Origin: Corynebacterium marinum DSM 44953
GTDB lineage: Bacteria > Actinomycetota > Actinomycetes > Mycobacteriales > Mycobacteriaceae
Reading direction: 5' to 3'
DNA: 64,000 nucleotides
NCBI RefSeq assembly: GCF_000835165.1
Contig: NZ_CP007790.1
Span: 1,364,001 to 1,428,000 of the forward strand
Part shown: one piece after another, positions 1 to 11,424 of the stretch
How positions within the stretch are numbered: position 1 is the stretch's first letter
Layout of the letters: each line of letters begins with the position of its first letter
Program-made: the position numbers and the translations under genes
The notes under the pieces: model-generated
Told to the model about the DNA's origin: nothing
What the model saw: the letters and a program-made list of their open reading frames with translations, nothing else
Database searches by the model: none

Positions 1-126
1 GGTGATGCGGCCCGGGTCGGTGATCTCGCCGGCGTCGTTGAGCGGGACGTTGAAGTCCGAACGGACGAGGACGTGGCGGCCGTCGACGCCTTCGTCGAGA
101 AGGTCCTGCAGGGTCTTTACGGTCAT
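1..126 (-). CDS. pgk: Phosphoglycerate kinase, N-terminal fragment (runs off window)
   Basis: The first 42 codons of a minus-strand gene are visible and the rest lies left of the window. The translation starts [13 protein letters not shown] and contains [11 protein letters not shown], the substrate-binding N-terminal signature of phosphoglycerate kinase, which makes ATP from 1,3-bisphosphoglycerate in glycolysis. It lies 160 bp downstream of gap on the same strand, the usual gap-pgk-tpi arrangement in corynebacteria. The ATG is at 126-124. Identification rests on this N-terminal motif and the context. Confidence 0.93.
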   Translation of the reverse strand, partial: MTVKTLQDLLDEGVDGRHVLVRSDFNVPLNDAGEITDPGRIT

Positions 127-245
127 GGCTGACTCCTTGACTTTAAGGGTGGTGTGGAAGAGAGGCGGCTGAATTGTAGTGCTCGGCCGGACAGCCGAAC
201 GGCCCGACGTGTGCCGAGGCACACCCCGGGCCGCAGGGTCACGCT

Positions 246-272
246 CCCCCGGCCTCAACCGTGGGCCGGGGG
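246..272 (-). terminator. GC-rich hairpin between gap and pgk
   Basis: A perfect 9-bp inverted repeat (CCCCCGGCC at 246-254, GGCCGGGGG at 264-272, 9-nt loop) sits just after the gap stop codon. No U tract follows on the minus strand, so it may be a partial terminator, an mRNA 3'-end stabiliser or a processing site that lowers pgk relative to gap. The hairpin is seen directly; its function is inferred. Confidence 0.45.
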
Positions 273-286
273 TGCTGTGTGGGATG

Positions 287-1600
<1,314 letters not shown>

Positions 1601-2584
1601 TCAGGCGCCCTCGAGCAGATCGTCGGTGACGGCTTCGTTCGTGTCGGGAATGTCCATTTCCTCGGCCCGCTTGTCCGCCATCGACAGCAGCCGCCGGATG
1701 CGGCCGGCGACGGCGTCCTTCGTCATCTGCGGGTCCGCCAGACGGCCGAGTTCCTCCAGCGAAGCCTGGCGGTGGGCGACGCGCAGCTGGCCGGCCTCGG
1801 CGAGATGCTCGGGGACGTCGTCGCCGAGGATCTGCATGGCACGCTCCACCCGCGCGGCCGCCGCGACCGCCGCCCGCGCGGAGCGCCGCAGGTTGGCGTC
1901 GTCGAAGTTGGCCAGCCGGTTGGCCGTGGAACGACCCTCCCGCCGCAGGCGTTTGTCCTCCCATTCCAACCGAATCTGCTGGGCTCCCATCCGGGTGAGC
2001 AGGGCACCGATGGCGTCCCCGTCGCGGACCACGACCCGGTCGGTGCCCCGGGTCTCCTTCGTCTTCGCGGACACACCCAGGCGGCGGGCCGCCCCCACCA
2101 GCGCCAGCGCCGCCTCCTGACAGGGGCACGCCACCTCGAGAGCGGAGGAACGGCCCGGCTCGGTCAACGAACCCTGCGCCAGGAAGGCGCCGCGCCACGC
2201 CGCCTCGTTGTCGGCGACGGTGCCTGCGATCACCTGTGGAGGCAACCCGACCACCGGATGCCCCGACCGGGTCACCAGGCCCAGCCGGCGGGCGAGGTCG
2301 TGTGTGCCCTCGGTGACACGGAGGAGGTGCCGGGAGCTTTTCGACACCCCGCCCGGGCTGATCGTGTGCTCGTGCACCTCCACCCCGTACATCTCGCGGA
2401 GGGAGGCCGCCAGCCGGCGGGCGACGGCCGCGGAATCGAGCTCCGCCTCTAGCACGAGCCGGCCGGCGACCATCTGCAGCTGCCCGGAGAACCGGAGCAG
2501 CGCCGCGGTCTCCGCCGCCCGCGCGGACTGCCGGGAAACCACCACCCGTGCGAGCTCGTCCTTGACTCTTGCCGTCAACGCCAC
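1601..2584 (-). CDS. whiA: DNA-binding protein WhiA
   Basis: A 327-residue WhiA-family protein. The N-terminal two thirds corresponds to the LAGLIDADG-like domain and the C-terminal third to a helix-turn-helix, with the conserved stretch [20 protein letters not shown] followed by [10 protein letters not shown]. In streptomycetes WhiA is a sporulation and cell-division regulator; in non-sporulating actinobacteria the role is less defined but linked to division. The start is GTG at 2584-2582 ([14 protein letters not shown]). It is the last gene of the conserved uvrC-rapZ-yvcK-whiA set and is followed by a terminator. Confidence 0.95.
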   Translation of the reverse strand: MALTARVKDELARVVVSRQSARAAETAALLRFSGQLQMVAGRLVLEAELDSAAVARRLAASLREMYGVEVHEHTISPGGVSKSSRHLLRVTEGTHDLARRLGLVTRSGHPVVGLPPQVIAGTVADNEAAWRGAFLAQGSLTEPGRSSALEVACPCQEAALALVGAARRLGVSAKTKETRGTDRVVVRDGDAIGALLTRMGAQQIRLEWEDKRLRREGRSTANRLANFDDANLRRSARAAVAAAARVERAMQILGDDVPEHLAEAGQLRVAHRQASLEELGRLADPQMTKDAVAGRIRRLLSMADKRAEEMDIPDTNEAVTDDLLEGA

Positions 2585-2628
2585 TACTGCGACTGCCTTT
2601 CCTTCGCGTGTCCTGGATCCGGGCCAGT

Positions 2629-3606
2629 CTAGTCGGACGCCTTCCCCTCCCGGGCGCTGCGGTGGAGGGACATGAGCGCCGCCGACAGTTTGGAGGGGTC
2701 GTGTTTGTTCAGCGAACGCCCGTCGCTGTCCTGCCGGCGCAGGTCCTCGAACACGACGTCCGCGCCCAGGCCGCCGGCGGCGCGCTGCAGGTAGGAGCGT
2801 TCCGCGGACGTCGGGATGGTGTGCGAGTCCACGAGGATGTGGTCGACGCGCAACGAGGGGGCGTGCTGGCTGAGCATGTGGATGTGCCGCTCCGAGGAGA
2901 AGCCCTGCGTCTCCCCCAGCTCCGCGGAGAGGTTGAGCACCACGACCTTGAGCGCCTCAGTGCTGTTGAGGGCCTCGACGATACCGGGGATGAGCAGGTG
3001 CGGGATGACCGAGGAGAACCAGGAACCGGGGCCGAGAGTGACCAGGTCGGCGTCCCGGATGGCCGCGACCGCCAGGCCGCAGGCCTCGGGACGGTCCGGT
3101 ATGAGCTTCACCCGCCGGACGGTGCCGGGTGTGGTGGCGACGGCCACCTGGCCGCGGACCGGCCGGATGAGCCGTGGGTCGTCGTCGAGCCCCGCCACCT
3201 CCGCCTCGATCTCCAGCGGCTGGTTGCACATCGGCACGACCCGGCCGTGGGACCTGGTCAGCTCCGCGATCTTGTCCAGCGCCGACTGCTCGTCCCCGAG
3301 CACCTCCTTGAACGCGGCGATGAGGAGGTTGCCCACCGCATGGCCGGCCAACGCCCCGCTGCCACCGAAGCGGTGCTGCAGGGTCCTGGCCCAGAAGCGG
3401 CCCTCATCGTCGTCGCCGGCCAGGGCCGCGAGTGCCATCCGCAGGTCCCCGGGCGGGATGATGTCCATCTCGCGGCGCAACCGGCCGGAGGACCCCCCGT
3501 CGTCGGCGACGGTGACCACGGCGGTGATGGAGTCCGGCGCGCTGAGCCGGGCGGCGACGAGCGTCTGGTAGAGGCCGTGCCCGCCTCCCAGTGAGGTGAT
3601 GTGCAA
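2629..3606 (-). CDS. yvcK: Gluconeogenesis factor YvcK/CofD-like
   Basis: A 325-residue protein of the YvcK (CofD-related) family, which binds UDP-sugars and is needed for growth on gluconeogenic carbon and for wall homeostasis in other bacteria. It has the N-terminal [11 protein letters not shown] loop and [14 protein letters not shown], both typical of the family, and the later SNGTEA-region equivalent is intact. The start is a TTG at 3606-3604, chosen because GGAGG lies 5 nt upstream and the protein then begins directly with the conserved strand. It is preceded by rapZ and followed by whiA. Confidence 0.93.
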   Translation of the reverse strand: MHITSLGGGHGLYQTLVAARLSAPDSITAVVTVADDGGSSGRLRREMDIIPPGDLRMALAALAGDDDEGRFWARTLQHRFGGSGALAGHAVGNLLIAAFKEVLGDEQSALDKIAELTRSHGRVVPMCNQPLEIEAEVAGLDDDPRLIRPVRGQVAVATTPGTVRRVKLIPDRPEACGLAVAAIRDADLVTLGPGSWFSSVIPHLLIPGIVEALNSTEALKVVVLNLSAELGETQGFSSERHIHMLSQHAPSLRVDHILVDSHTIPTSAERSYLQRAAGGLGADVVFEDLRRQDSDGRSLNKHDPSKLSAALMSLHRSAREGKASD

Positions 3607-3623
3607 GATGTCCTCCAGGGGAG

Positions 3624-4517
3624 TCAGTTACGGGTGATGTCGCGGTGCATGACGTTGACGTCGATGTCGCCGCGTTGTCTCAGACGCCGGCCGAGTTCCT
3701 CGGACACCGCGACGGAACGGTGGTGCCCGCCGGTGCAGCCGACGGCCACGGTGATGAAGTTCTTGCCCTCGTGGCGGTAACCGCTGAGCATGGAGTCAAA
3801 CATATCGACAAACTTGTCGAGGAAATCACCCGCCCCCTCCCTGCTGAGCACGTAGTCGCTCACCGGCTCGTCGGTGCCGCGGAATCCGCGCAGCTCAGGG
3901 ATCCAATACGGGTTGGGCAGGAAGCGGACGTCCACCATGAGGTCGGCGTCCTGCGGGGCGCCGTGCTTGAAGCCGAAGGACTCGAACGTGACGTGCTGGC
4001 GGTTGTGCGCCATCGTGCCGAAGGACGCCTCGATGGCGCGGCGCAGGTCGTGCACCGACAGGCTGGAGGTGTCGATGATGATGTCGGAGAGTTCCTTGAT
4101 CCCGTTGGTGATCTGGCGCTCGCGCTCCAGGCCCAGCTGGAGGGTGTCCTCGCCCTGCAGCGGGTGGGTGCGCCGCACGCTGTCGAAGCGGCGGATGAGC
4201 ACGTCGTCGCGGGCGTCCATGAACAGCACGGTGGGGCTCAACCCCTTCTCCGCGAGCTCCCCCAGCGTCGCCCGGAGGTCGCCGCCGAAGAGGCGGGTGC
4301 GGACGTCGAGGACGAAGGAGACCTTCTCCACCGGCGGATCCTGCCGGAGGCACAGCTCCAGGAAATCGACGATGAGCTGCGGGGGAAGGTTCTGGACCAC
4401 GAAGAACCCCTTGTCCTCCAGCACCTTCGCCGCCGAACTGAGCCCTCCGCCGGACATGCCGGTGATGAGGACGGGGGGCGTCGAGAAGCGGGACGGCACA
4501 ACAGGGGTTGAGGTCAT
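3624..4517 (-). CDS. rapZ: RapZ/YvcJ family nucleotide- and RNA-binding protein
   Basis: A 297-residue protein of the RapZ (YvcJ) family. The C-terminal domain is well conserved, with [28 protein letters not shown] split across a longer block and [17 protein letters not shown] near the end. The N-terminal P-loop is unusual: [10 protein letters not shown] lacks the lysine of GxxxxGK[ST]. In Enterobacteria RapZ steers small-RNA decay by RNase E; the actinobacterial role is not defined. Its ATG overlaps the uvrC stop by 4 bp (ATGA at 4514-4517), indicating coupled translation. Confidence 0.92.
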   Translation of the reverse strand: MTSTPVVPSRFSTPPVLITGMSGGGLSSAAKVLEDKGFFVVQNLPPQLIVDFLELCLRQDPPVEKVSFVLDVRTRLFGGDLRATLGELAEKGLSPTVLFMDARDDVLIRRFDSVRRTHPLQGEDTLQLGLERERQITNGIKELSDIIIDTSSLSVHDLRRAIEASFGTMAHNRQHVTFESFGFKHGAPQDADLMVDVRFLPNPYWIPELRGFRGTDEPVSDYVLSREGAGDFLDKFVDMFDSMLSGYRHEGKNFITVAVGCTGGHHRSVAVSEELGRRLRQRGDIDVNVMHRDITRN

Positions 4518-6547
4518 GTCGCCATACTATCGTGGGCGCCAGGATGGAGGTGGCCGAAGACCGCGGCGGCCAACCGGGGGCCGAAACCCTTCACCTCGGC
4601 GATCTCCGCCTCGCTGGCCTCCTTGAGCTTTTTCACCGATCCGAAGTGCTTGACCAGCTCCGTCCGGCGGGTCGCCCCCAGGCCGGGCACGCCGTCCAGT
4701 TCAGAGACCCGCATCCGCTTCGAGCGCTGCTGGCGATGGTAGGTGATGGCGAACCGGTGTGCCTCATCACGGATCTGCTGCAGGAGGAACAGCCCCTGGG
4801 AGGCGCGGGGCAGGATCACCGGGTCGGACTCGCCGGGCACCCAGATCTCCTCGAGGCGCTTAGCCAGCCCGATGAGGGTGACGTCGACGATGCCGAGCTC
4901 GTCGAATACTTTCTGCGCCGCGTTGACCTGCGGCAGGCCGCCGTCGACGATGAACAGGTTCGGCGGGTAGGCGAAGCGCCGCTGATCGGTGCTCATCTCC
5001 TCGACCTGCTCGTCAGCGAAGGTCTGCGCCTCCGATTCCTCGTCGGGCACCGCGAGCCTGTCCTGGTGGTGGCGCAGGAAACGCCGCCGGGTGATCTCCG
5101 CGATGGAGGCGACGTCGTCCGAGTGGCCGCCGCCGGCCGCCTCGCGGATCCGGTAGCGGCGGTAGTCGGACTTGCGCGGCAGCCCGTCCTCGAAGACCAC
5201 GAGGGAGGCGACCACGTCGGTGCCCTGGATATGGGAGATGTCGGTGCACTCGATGCGCAGCGGCGCCTCCTCCAGGCCGAGCGCCTCCTGGATGTCCTGC
5301 AGCGCCGCGGAACGGGCCGTCAGATCGCCGACGCGCTTGATCTTGTGCTGCCGCAGCGACTCCTTCGCGTTGCGTTCCACGGTCTCCATGAGCGCCCGCT
5401 TGTCGCCCCGCTGCGGGACGCGCAGATCCACCGCGGCGCCCTTGAGCCCGGCGAGCAGCTCGGCTACCTCCCCCGCCTCCGCCGGCAGATGCTGGACGAG
5501 GATCTCGCGCGGCACCGCCGCCCCGGGTTTCGGCGGGTTGTGCGAGAAATTGTCGACGCCGCGCCGCGTCACCCGCTGCTTCTCGTCCGCCTCCTCCGCC
5601 TGTGCCCGCTCGACCGCGTCCGAGTAGAACTGGATGAGGAAGTTCCGGATGAGTTCCTCGACCGGCTCCTCCGTGCGCTCCACCACCCAGCCCCGCTGGC
5701 CGCGGATCCGGCCGCCGCGCACGTGGAAGATCTGGACGGCGGCTTCCAGCTCGTCGGAATCCACGGCGATGAAGTCCGCGTCGGTGCCGTCCCCGAGCAC
5801 CACCGCCTGCTGCTCCATCACCTTGTTGATGGCCCCCAGGTCGTCGCGCAGCCGGGCCGCCCGCTCGAACTCGAGTTCCTCGGCGGCCTGCTCCATCTGC
5901 CGGGTCAGCTGCCGCACGACCTGGTCGGTGTGCCCGGACATGAAGGAGACGAATCCGTCGACGATCTCCCGGTGCTCCTCGACGCTCACCCGCCCGACGC
6001 AGGGCGCCGCGCACTTGTCGATGTATCCCAGCAGGCAGGGCCGGCCCAGGTTCTCGTGGCGGTTGTAGACGCCTTTCGAGCAGGTCCGCATCGGGAACAC
6101 CCTGGTCAGCAGGTCGAGGGTTTCCCGCACCGCCCACGCGTGGGAGTAGGGGCCGAAGTAGCGGACCCCGCGGCGGCGCGGGCCCCGGTAGAAGAAGGCC
6201 CGGGGGACGGCCTCCCCCGTGGAGACCGCCAGCAGCGGGTAGGTCTTGTCGTCGCGGTACTTGACGTTGAAGCGCGGGTCATAGCGTTTGATCCAGGTGT
6301 ACTCCAGCTGGAGCGCCTCGACCTCGCTGGCGACGACCGTCCACTCGACCGAGGATGCGCTGAACACCATCTGCCGCGTCCGCGGGTGGAGGGTGGTCAC
6401 GTCCTGGAAGTAGTTGGCCAGCCGCGCCCGGAGGCTGTTGGCTTTGCCCACGTAGATGACGCGCCGGTTGTCGTCCCGGAATCGGTAGACGCCCGGCTCC
6501 GCGGGAATGCTCCCCGGGGCCGGGCGGTAGGTACTCGGATCAGCCAT
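4514..6547 (-). CDS. uvrC: UvrABC nucleotide excision repair, endonuclease subunit UvrC
   Basis: A 677-residue UvrC that makes both incisions flanking a bulky lesion after UvrA/UvrB recognition. The order of parts is complete: an N-terminal GIY-YIG nuclease ([20 protein letters not shown]), a central UVR domain that binds UvrB ([14 protein letters not shown]), an RNase H-like second nuclease with [17 protein letters not shown] and [13 protein letters not shown], and C-terminal helix-hairpin-helix repeats ([24 protein letters not shown]). It is the first gene of the uvrC-rapZ-yvcK-whiA operon. Confidence 0.98.
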   Translation of the reverse strand: MADPSTYRPAPGSIPAEPGVYRFRDDNRRVIYVGKANSLRARLANYFQDVTTLHPRTRQMVFSASSVEWTVVASEVEALQLEYTWIKRYDPRFNVKYRDDKTYPLLAVSTGEAVPRAFFYRGPRRRGVRYFGPYSHAWAVRETLDLLTRVFPMRTCSKGVYNRHENLGRPCLLGYIDKCAAPCVGRVSVEEHREIVDGFVSFMSGHTDQVVRQLTRQMEQAAEELEFERAARLRDDLGAINKVMEQQAVVLGDGTDADFIAVDSDELEAAVQIFHVRGGRIRGQRGWVVERTEEPVEELIRNFLIQFYSDAVERAQAEEADEKQRVTRRGVDNFSHNPPKPGAAVPREILVQHLPAEAGEVAELLAGLKGAAVDLRVPQRGDKRALMETVERNAKESLRQHKIKRVGDLTARSAALQDIQEALGLEEAPLRIECTDISHIQGTDVVASLVVFEDGLPRKSDYRRYRIREAAGGGHSDDVASIAEITRRRFLRHHQDRLAVPDEESEAQTFADEQVEEMSTDQRRFAYPPNLFIVDGGLPQVNAAQKVFDELGIVDVTLIGLAKRLEEIWVPGESDPVILPRASQGLFLLQQIRDEAHRFAITYHRQQRSKRMRVSELDGVPGLGATRRTELVKHFGSVKKLKEASEAEIAEVKGFGPRLAAAVFGHLHPGAHDSMAT

Positions 6548-6564
6548 AAGACAAACCAGTCTAG

Positions 6565-7119
6565 CTAGTCCTGCGGCATGTACTTGGCCTCGAGCTCGCG
6601 GAACTGCGAGACCGCCCTGACCACGGCCGCGCCGTCAGAGGCCTGCATCGCCCACATGGGCACGTACTCGAACTCGGGCAGCTCCAGGCGGGCCATGCGC
6701 GCGCCCTGCGGGAAGTGCAGCCCATACACCACGGCCCAGGGGTAGAAACGGGTGCCGACGATGTTGCGGATCTCCACGCCGTCCTCGTTCGCGCGCACCC
6801 GGGGACGGGTGAAGGACAGGTAACCGAGGACGGAGATGACCACGCCGACGAACGGGAAGGCCAGCTTGTCGATGAAGGTGACGGTGGCCCCGGTGAACTC
6901 CAGGTCCAGGAAGTAGCCCATGAAGATGTGCACCGCCATCACCACCGCGACGACGATCCACGCCAGCCGCTTCAGCGACGGGGAACGCACCTCGAACTCC
7001 CACGGCTTCGTGGTCGTCTGCGCATGCGGGTCGAGCGCGGCGTAGAAGGCGCGCTCCTCGTCCGTCAACGGTCGGCGGCTGGTCTCGTCGGCTTCCACAT
7101 TCTTCTCACTCACGCTCAA
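6565..7119 (-). CDS. PH-domain membrane protein
   Basis: A 184-residue protein with two hydrophobic helices around residues 50-70 and 85-105, followed by a bacterial PH-like domain ([43 protein letters not shown]). Such short PH-domain membrane proteins are common next to the riboflavin genes of corynebacteria and mycobacteria; their function is unknown. The longest reading starts at a TTG at 7119; a GTG two codons later (7113) is equally possible. It lies 4 bp beyond ribH and is probably the last gene of the rib transcript. Confidence 0.85.
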   Translation of the reverse strand: MSVSEKNVEADETSRRPLTDEERAFYAALDPHAQTTTKPWEFEVRSPSLKRLAWIVVAVVMAVHIFMGYFLDLEFTGATVTFIDKLAFPFVGVVISVLGYLSFTRPRVRANEDGVEIRNIVGTRFYPWAVVYGLHFPQGARMARLELPEFEYVPMWAMQASDGAAVVRAVSQFRELEAKYMPQD

Positions 7120-7123
7120 CAGT

Positions 7124-7606
7124 CTATCCCCGGAGCCCGCGGAGGCGGCGCAGGGTCAGCGCGGCGTCGAGCGCCGCCGCCATCGCCTCTGCGCCCTTGT
7201 CCTCGACGGAGTCGGGGAAACCCGCCCGGTCGACCGCCTGCTGCTGGTCGTTGGTGGTGAGCACGCCGTTGCCCACCGGCGTGGACTCGTCCAGCGCGAT
7301 GCGGGTGAGCCCCTCCGTGACGGAGTCGCAGACGTAGTCGAAGTGCGGGGTCCCGCCCCGGATGACGCAGCCCAGCGCCACGACGGCGTCATGGGTGCGG
7401 GCGAGTTCCTGGACGACCACCGGCAGCTCGAGGGCGCCCATCACGTGGGCCTCGGTGAGCTTCTCGACGCCCGCCTCCCGCGCCGTCGCCACGGCCCGGC
7501 CGCGCATCTGCTCGCAGATCTCGGTGTTCCAGCGGGCGGTGACGACCGCCACGCTCAGTCCGGCGGCGTCGATCCCCTCGACAGAGGGAAGACCTTCCTT
7601 GCTCAA
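7124..7606 (-). CDS. ribH: 6,7-dimethyl-8-ribityllumazine synthase
   Basis: A 160-residue lumazine synthase, which condenses 3,4-dihydroxy-2-butanone 4-phosphate (from RibBA) with the ribitylamino-pyrimidine to give the substrate of riboflavin synthase. Conserved parts are [42 protein letters not shown] and [18 protein letters not shown]. The start is a TTG at 7606 behind AAGGAG (8 nt spacing), which overlaps the ribBA stop by 4 bp (TTGA). Length is normal for the family. Confidence 0.97.
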   Translation of the reverse strand: MSKEGLPSVEGIDAAGLSVAVVTARWNTEICEQMRGRAVATAREAGVEKLTEAHVMGALELPVVVQELARTHDAVVALGCVIRGGTPHFDYVCDSVTEGLTRIALDESTPVGNGVLTTNDQQQAVDRAGFPDSVEDKGAEAMAAALDAALTLRRLRGLRG

Positions 7607-8880
7607 CTGATTTCTCCTTCGTGTTCTTCGTCCCAGTGTGCGACGGCGGGGAGGTCGTGACCCATCCGGTCGCGCTTCGTGCGCAGGTAGCGGATGTTGT
7701 CCTCGTTCGGCACGACCGGCACGGAGGTGCGGCCGGTGATCTCGACGCCGTAGCCCTCCATCGCCTCACGCTTGGTGGGGTTGTTGGTCATCAGGGAAGC
7801 GGAGGCCACGCCGAGGTCGCGGAGGATCTGGCCGGCGGCCGAATACTCGCGGGCGTCGGCTGGCAGACCCTGCTCCAGGTTGGCGTCGACGGTGTCCAGG
7901 CCGAGGTCCTGCAGGCGGTAGGCCTCGAGCTTCGACATCAGCCCGATGCCGCGGCCCTCGTGCCCGCGCAGGTACACGATCACCCCCCGGCCGGCCTCCT
8001 GCACCATCCGCATGGCGGCCTGCAGCTGGGGGCCGCAGTCGCAGCGGCGGGAGGCGAAGACGTCGCCCGTCAGGCACTCGGAATGGACGCGCACCAGCAC
8101 GTCCTCCCCTCCGTCGACGTCGCCGGCGACCAGCGCCACGAACTCGGTGCCGTCGATCTGGTGGCGGTAACCCACCACCCGGAACTCGCCGAACTCGGTC
8201 GGGAGATTCGTTTCCACGAGACGGTCGACCTGGGTTTCGGTGCGGCGCCGGTAGTCGATGAGCTGCTCGATGGAGATGAGCGCCAGTCCGTGCTCGTCGG
8301 CGAAGCCGCGCAGCTCCGGGCCGCGGGCCATGTCGGTCGGGTCGATCTCGGAGACGATCTCGCACAGCACGCCGGCGGGCCGCAGGCCGGCCAGCACCGC
8401 CAGGTCGACGGAGGCCTCCGTGTGGCCGTCACGGGCGAGCACGCCGCCCTTGACCGCGCGCAGCGGGACGACGTGCCCCGGGCGGGTGAAGTCGCGGCGT
8501 GTGGTGGCAGGGCTGGCGAGGCGCTGGATGGTCTCCGCGCGCGAGGCGGCGGAGATGCCGGTGGTGCCGGTGGCCGCGTCGACGGTGACGGTGTAGGCGG
8601 TGTGGCGTGCGTCCTCGTTGCGCGCCACCATGGGCGGCAGACCGAGGCGGTCGCAGTCCTCGTTGGTCAGCGCGGCGCAGATGTAGCCGGAGCTGTACCT
8701 GACCATGAAGGCCACCAGCTCCGGAGTCGCCAGCTCCGCCGCGAAGATGAGGTCCCCCTCGTTCTCCCGGTCCTCGTCGTCCACGACGACGACCGCCTTT
8801 CCGGCAGCGATGTCGGCGATCGCGCGCTCGACGGAGTCCAGGCGCAGGCGGCCGTTCGGGTCCACAGATTCGTCACTCAC
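7603..8880 (-). CDS. ribBA: Bifunctional DHBP synthase / GTP cyclohydrolase II
   Basis: A 425-residue fusion supplying both branches of riboflavin synthesis. The N-terminal half is DHBP synthase ([18 protein letters not shown], then [19 protein letters not shown]). The C-terminal half is GTP cyclohydrolase II, with the zinc cysteines in [19 protein letters not shown] and [12 protein letters not shown] choose the GTG at 8880 ([12 protein letters not shown]), which fits the family length and lies 11 bp after the riboflavin synthase stop. The frame stays open upstream to 9375, but that part only overlaps ribE in another frame. Confidence 0.95.
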   Translation of the reverse strand: MSDESVDPNGRLRLDSVERAIADIAAGKAVVVVDDEDRENEGDLIFAAELATPELVAFMVRYSSGYICAALTNEDCDRLGLPPMVARNEDARHTAYTVTVDAATGTTGISAASRAETIQRLASPATTRRDFTRPGHVVPLRAVKGGVLARDGHTEASVDLAVLAGLRPAGVLCEIVSEIDPTDMARGPELRGFADEHGLALISIEQLIDYRRRTETQVDRLVETNLPTEFGEFRVVGYRHQIDGTEFVALVAGDVDGGEDVLVRVHSECLTGDVFASRRCDCGPQLQAAMRMVQEAGRGVIVYLRGHEGRGIGLMSKLEAYRLQDLGLDTVDANLEQGLPADAREYSAAGQILRDLGVASASLMTNNPTKREAMEGYGVEITGRTSVPVVPNEDNIRYLRTKRDRMGHDLPAVAHWDEEHEGEIS

Positions 8881-8891
8881 GAACGTTAACC

Positions 8892-9512
8892 TTAGCCCTC
8901 GGCGCCGTCGGCGCGGCCTTCGGCCCTGGCACCGAGCATCTTCTCCACGTACTTGGCCAGGACGTCGACCTCGAGGTTGACCACATCCCCCTCTGCGAGC
9001 CGGCCGTGGGTGGTTTCCGCGAGGGTGGTCGGGATGAGGCTGACCTCGAACCAGTCCTCCCCCACCGCCGAGACAGTCAAGGAGGTGCCGTTGACCGCGA
9101 TGGATCCCTTCTCCACGACGTAGCGGGCCAGTTCCTGCCCGAGCGAAAAACGCAGCACGTCCCAGTGCTCCGAGGAGGTGCGGCTCAGCAGCCGGGAGGT
9201 GCCGTCCACGTGGCCCTGCATGATGTGGCCGCCGAGCCGGGCGCCCGCGGCGAGGGCGCGCTCCAGGTTGACCGGCGATCCCACCACCAGCTGCCCCAGC
9301 CCCGTGCGGTCCAGAGACTCCTGCATGACGTCCGCTGTGAAACGGCGCTCGTCGAAGTCGGTGACGGTCAGGCACACGCCGTTGACGGCGATGGAGTCGC
9401 CGAACGCGGCGTCGGAAAGCACCTTGGGCGCCTCGATGGTCAGGCGGAGGGCGTCGCCCTGCGGCTCGAGGGCGGCGACGGTGCCGACCTCCTCGACGAG
9501 TCCGGTGAACAT
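8892..9512 (-). CDS. ribE: Riboflavin synthase, alpha subunit type
   Basis: A 206-residue riboflavin synthase (called ribC in some corynebacterial papers), which dismutates two lumazine molecules to riboflavin. It has the classic [10 protein letters not shown] start and two lumazine-binding repeats: [13 protein letters not shown] with [10 protein letters not shown] in the first, and [13 protein letters not shown] with [10 protein letters not shown] in the second. The stop of the upstream ribD is 4 bp away, so the genes are translationally close. Confidence 0.97.
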   Translation of the reverse strand: MFTGLVEEVGTVAALEPQGDALRLTIEAPKVLSDAAFGDSIAVNGVCLTVTDFDERRFTADVMQESLDRTGLGQLVVGSPVNLERALAAGARLGGHIMQGHVDGTSRLLSRTSSEHWDVLRFSLGQELARYVVEKGSIAVNGTSLTVSAVGEDWFEVSLIPTTLAETTHGRLAEGDVVNLEVDVLAKYVEKMLGARAEGRADGAEG

Positions 9513-9516
9513 ACGG

Positions 9517-10509
9517 TCAGTCCTTTCGGGTCAGTTCCAGCAGCACGTCATCGCCCAGGCGGGTGACGTGACGCAGGGTGAATTCGGCGGCTTCGGCGAT
9601 CGTCAGCCCCACCGCCTCGGTGAGCACGGAACGGCCCTGCCCGAGAAGCTTGGGGGCGATGTACGCCTGGATCGCGTCCACCGTGCCCGACTCCATGAAA
9701 CCGGAGGCCAGGTGGGCGCCACCCTCGACGAGGACGTCCCGGGCACCTGAATCCCACAACCGCCAGAGTGCATCGGGGATTCCCCGGTACTGCTCGAACC
9801 CCAGGTGGTGCAGGTTGCGGGCGTGGCCCGTCAGCGACCTGCCGCCGATGACCACCCGGCGCGGCTGGTTGGGCAGTTCGAGGGCGCCGTCACGCGCCGT
9901 GAGCGAGGGGTCGTCCGCGATCGCGGTACCGGTGCCGATGATCACCGCGTCCCGCTTCGTGCGGTCCGCGTGGACGTGGCGGCGAGCTTCGTCGCCGGTG
10001 ATCCACTTGCTCGAGCCGTCCAGCGCCGCGGTGAATCCGTCGAGGGTCTGGGCGAACTTCAGGGTGACATGCGGCCGGTTCCTGCGCACCGCAGTCAGCC
10101 ACGGCCGGAGTGTGTCGACGTCCCGGTCGAGCCGTTCGACCCCCACCCCCTGCTGACGGAGGTGGTCCGCCCCGCCCTGCGCCTTCGGGTCGGGGTCGGG
10201 GTGGCAGTAGTAGACGAACTCGATGCCGGCCGCGAGCAGGGCCTGCGAGCAGGGCCCCGTCAGGCCGGTGTGGTTGCAGGGTTCCAGCGTGACGACGGCC
10301 GTGCCGCCCTCCGCCTTCTCCCCTGCCTCGCGCAGCGCGACGATTTCGGCGTGGGCTCCGCCCGCCGGCTCCGTGGCGCCGGTGCCCACCAGGTTGCCCT
10401 GCCGGTCCAGGATCGCCGCACCCACCGGCGGATTGGGGCTCGTCGTCCCGCGGACGGACTCGCCCGCCGCGACGGCCGCCGCGAGGGCGGTTTCCATGCT
10501 GTGGTCCAT
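9517..10509 (-). CDS. ribD: Bifunctional riboflavin deaminase-reductase
   Basis: A 330-residue RibD carrying the second and third steps after GTP cyclohydrolase II. The N-terminal deaminase has zinc motifs GGAHAEIVAL and LEPCNHTGLTGPC. The C-terminal reductase (from about residue 145) has RPHVTLKFAQTLDG, SKWITGDEAR and DVLVEGGAHLASGF. It is the first of the four rib genes here and follows rpe by 6 bp. I find no FMN-riboswitch-like leader upstream; the gene simply continues the rpe transcript. Confidence 0.97.
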   Translation of the reverse strand: MDHSMETALAAAVAAGESVRGTTSPNPPVGAAILDRQGNLVGTGATEPAGGAHAEIVALREAGEKAEGGTAVVTLEPCNHTGLTGPCSQALLAAGIEFVYYCHPDPDPKAQGGADHLRQQGVGVERLDRDVDTLRPWLTAVRRNRPHVTLKFAQTLDGFTAALDGSSKWITGDEARRHVHADRTKRDAVIIGTGTAIADDPSLTARDGALELPNQPRRVVIGGRSLTGHARNLHHLGFEQYRGIPDALWRLWDSGARDVLVEGGAHLASGFMESGTVDAIQAYIAPKLLGQGRSVLTEAVGLTIAEAAEFTLRHVTRLGDDVLLELTRKD

Positions 10510-10515
10510 CTGTCC

Positions 10516-11172
10516 CTAACGGGTGGCCAGCCGGCGCAGCTCGTCGACGGCCGCCGCCGGGTCGTCCTTGCCGTACACCGCCGAGCCCGCGACATAAGCG
10601 TCGCAGCCGGCATCCGCGGCCTGCCCGATGGTCTTCTCGGAGATGCCGCCGTCGATCTCGATCAGGGTGGTCAACCGGTTGTTGTCGATCGTCTCGCGCA
10701 GGGTGCGGACCTTCTCCAGCTGATCCGGCATGAAGGACTGCCCGCCGAAGCCCGGTTCCACGCTCATCACCAGGACGAGGTCGAAGAAGCGCAGGTCCGC
10801 GAGGTAGGGCTCGATCGGGGTGCCCGGCTTGAGGGAGAACCCGGCGCGCACGCCCTTCTCCCGCAGGTGGCGGGCCAACGCGACATGGTCGTCGGCGGCT
10901 TCGACGTGGAAAATGACGCAGTCCGCGCCCGCGTCGATGTACTGGTCGACCCACTCCTCCGGGTTCTCGATCATCAGGTGCACATCGAGCACCTGGTCGG
11001 TGATCCCGTCCACGGTCTTCGTGATCGCGGGGCCGAAGGAGAGGTTGGGGACGAAGTGTCCGTCCATGATGTCCACATGGATCCAGTCCGCGTTCGCTAC
11101 GGCGCGGACCTCCTCGCCGAGTCTGGAGAAGTCAGCGGCGAGGATGCTGGGTGCGATGATCGGGGTAGCCAT
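10516..11172 (-). CDS. rpe: Ribulose-phosphate 3-epimerase
   Basis: A 218-residue TIM-barrel enzyme interconverting ribulose 5-phosphate and xylulose 5-phosphate in the pentose phosphate pathway. Ribulose 5-phosphate is also the substrate of RibBA, a sensible link to the rib genes 6 bp downstream. Conserved motifs: IIAPSILAADFSRLGEEV, WIHVDIMDGHFVPNLSFGP, DVHLMIENPE, VMSVEPGFGGQSF and EIDGGIS. The ATG is at 11172-11170 and the length is normal. Confidence 0.97.
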   Translation of the reverse strand: MATPIIAPSILAADFSRLGEEVRAVANADWIHVDIMDGHFVPNLSFGPAITKTVDGITDQVLDVHLMIENPEEWVDQYIDAGADCVIFHVEAADDHVALARHLREKGVRAGFSLKPGTPIEPYLADLRFFDLVLVMSVEPGFGGQSFMPDQLEKVRTLRETIDNNRLTTLIEIDGGISEKTIGQAADAGCDAYVAGSAVYGKDDPAAAVDELRRLATR

Positions 11173-11254
11173 GAGGTTCAGTGTACGCGGGGGACGCCGG
11201 GCGTTTGCCGGTGCTCTCCCCGCTCAACCGGACCCCCGCGTGCACCGCGTGCAC

Positions 11255-11352
11255 CGCGATCACCGCCCCGGCCAGCGCCGCAGCCGACGTGCCGTGGCCG
11301 GCCAGCCCCAGGCCGCCAGATCGACGAGAAACAACAGTGCGAGCTAGATCAT
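11255..11352 (-). pseudogene. Possible degenerate small membrane-protein ORF
   Basis: On the minus strand, an ATG at 11352-11350 follows GGAAGGG at good spacing, but the reading is Met-Ile-stop (TAG at 11346-11344). Beyond the stop the same frame encodes LALLFLVDLAAWGW, then PATARRLRRW, and ends at a TGA near 11257. A neighbouring frame continues with AGAVIAVHAVHAGVRLSGE towards rpe. It could be an eroded two-helix membrane protein, a two-codon leader or chance. The stop codon and RBS are seen directly; the gene remnant is inference. Confidence 0.25.
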
Positions 11353-11379
11353 GTGCGTTCCCTTCCTGCCCGATTCTAG

Positions 11380-11424
11380 GCGGAATTATCCACAGCTTTG
11401 CTCCGGGCGCGGAATTATCCACAG
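11380..11424 (+). repeat. Tandem 16-bp repeat containing two consensus DnaA boxes
   Basis: The sequence GCGGAATTATCCACAG occurs exactly at 11380-11395 and again at 11409-11424, a 29-bp period. Each copy contains TTATCCACA (11386-11394 and 11415-11423), identical to the strongest consensus DnaA box. They lie about 80-115 bp upstream of the GTG start of the pRiA4b-like gene and on the rpe-upstream side. DnaA binding is inferred from consensus only. Confidence 0.65.

Noticed and set aside
4508..6568. A 686-codon open frame antisense to uvrC
   Set aside because: Its limits nearly mirror uvrC, and the translation has no domain; GC codon bias explains it.
10510..10515. FMN riboswitch before ribD
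   Set aside because: Only 6 bp separate rpe and ribD and no RFN-type leader is visible upstream of rpe either.
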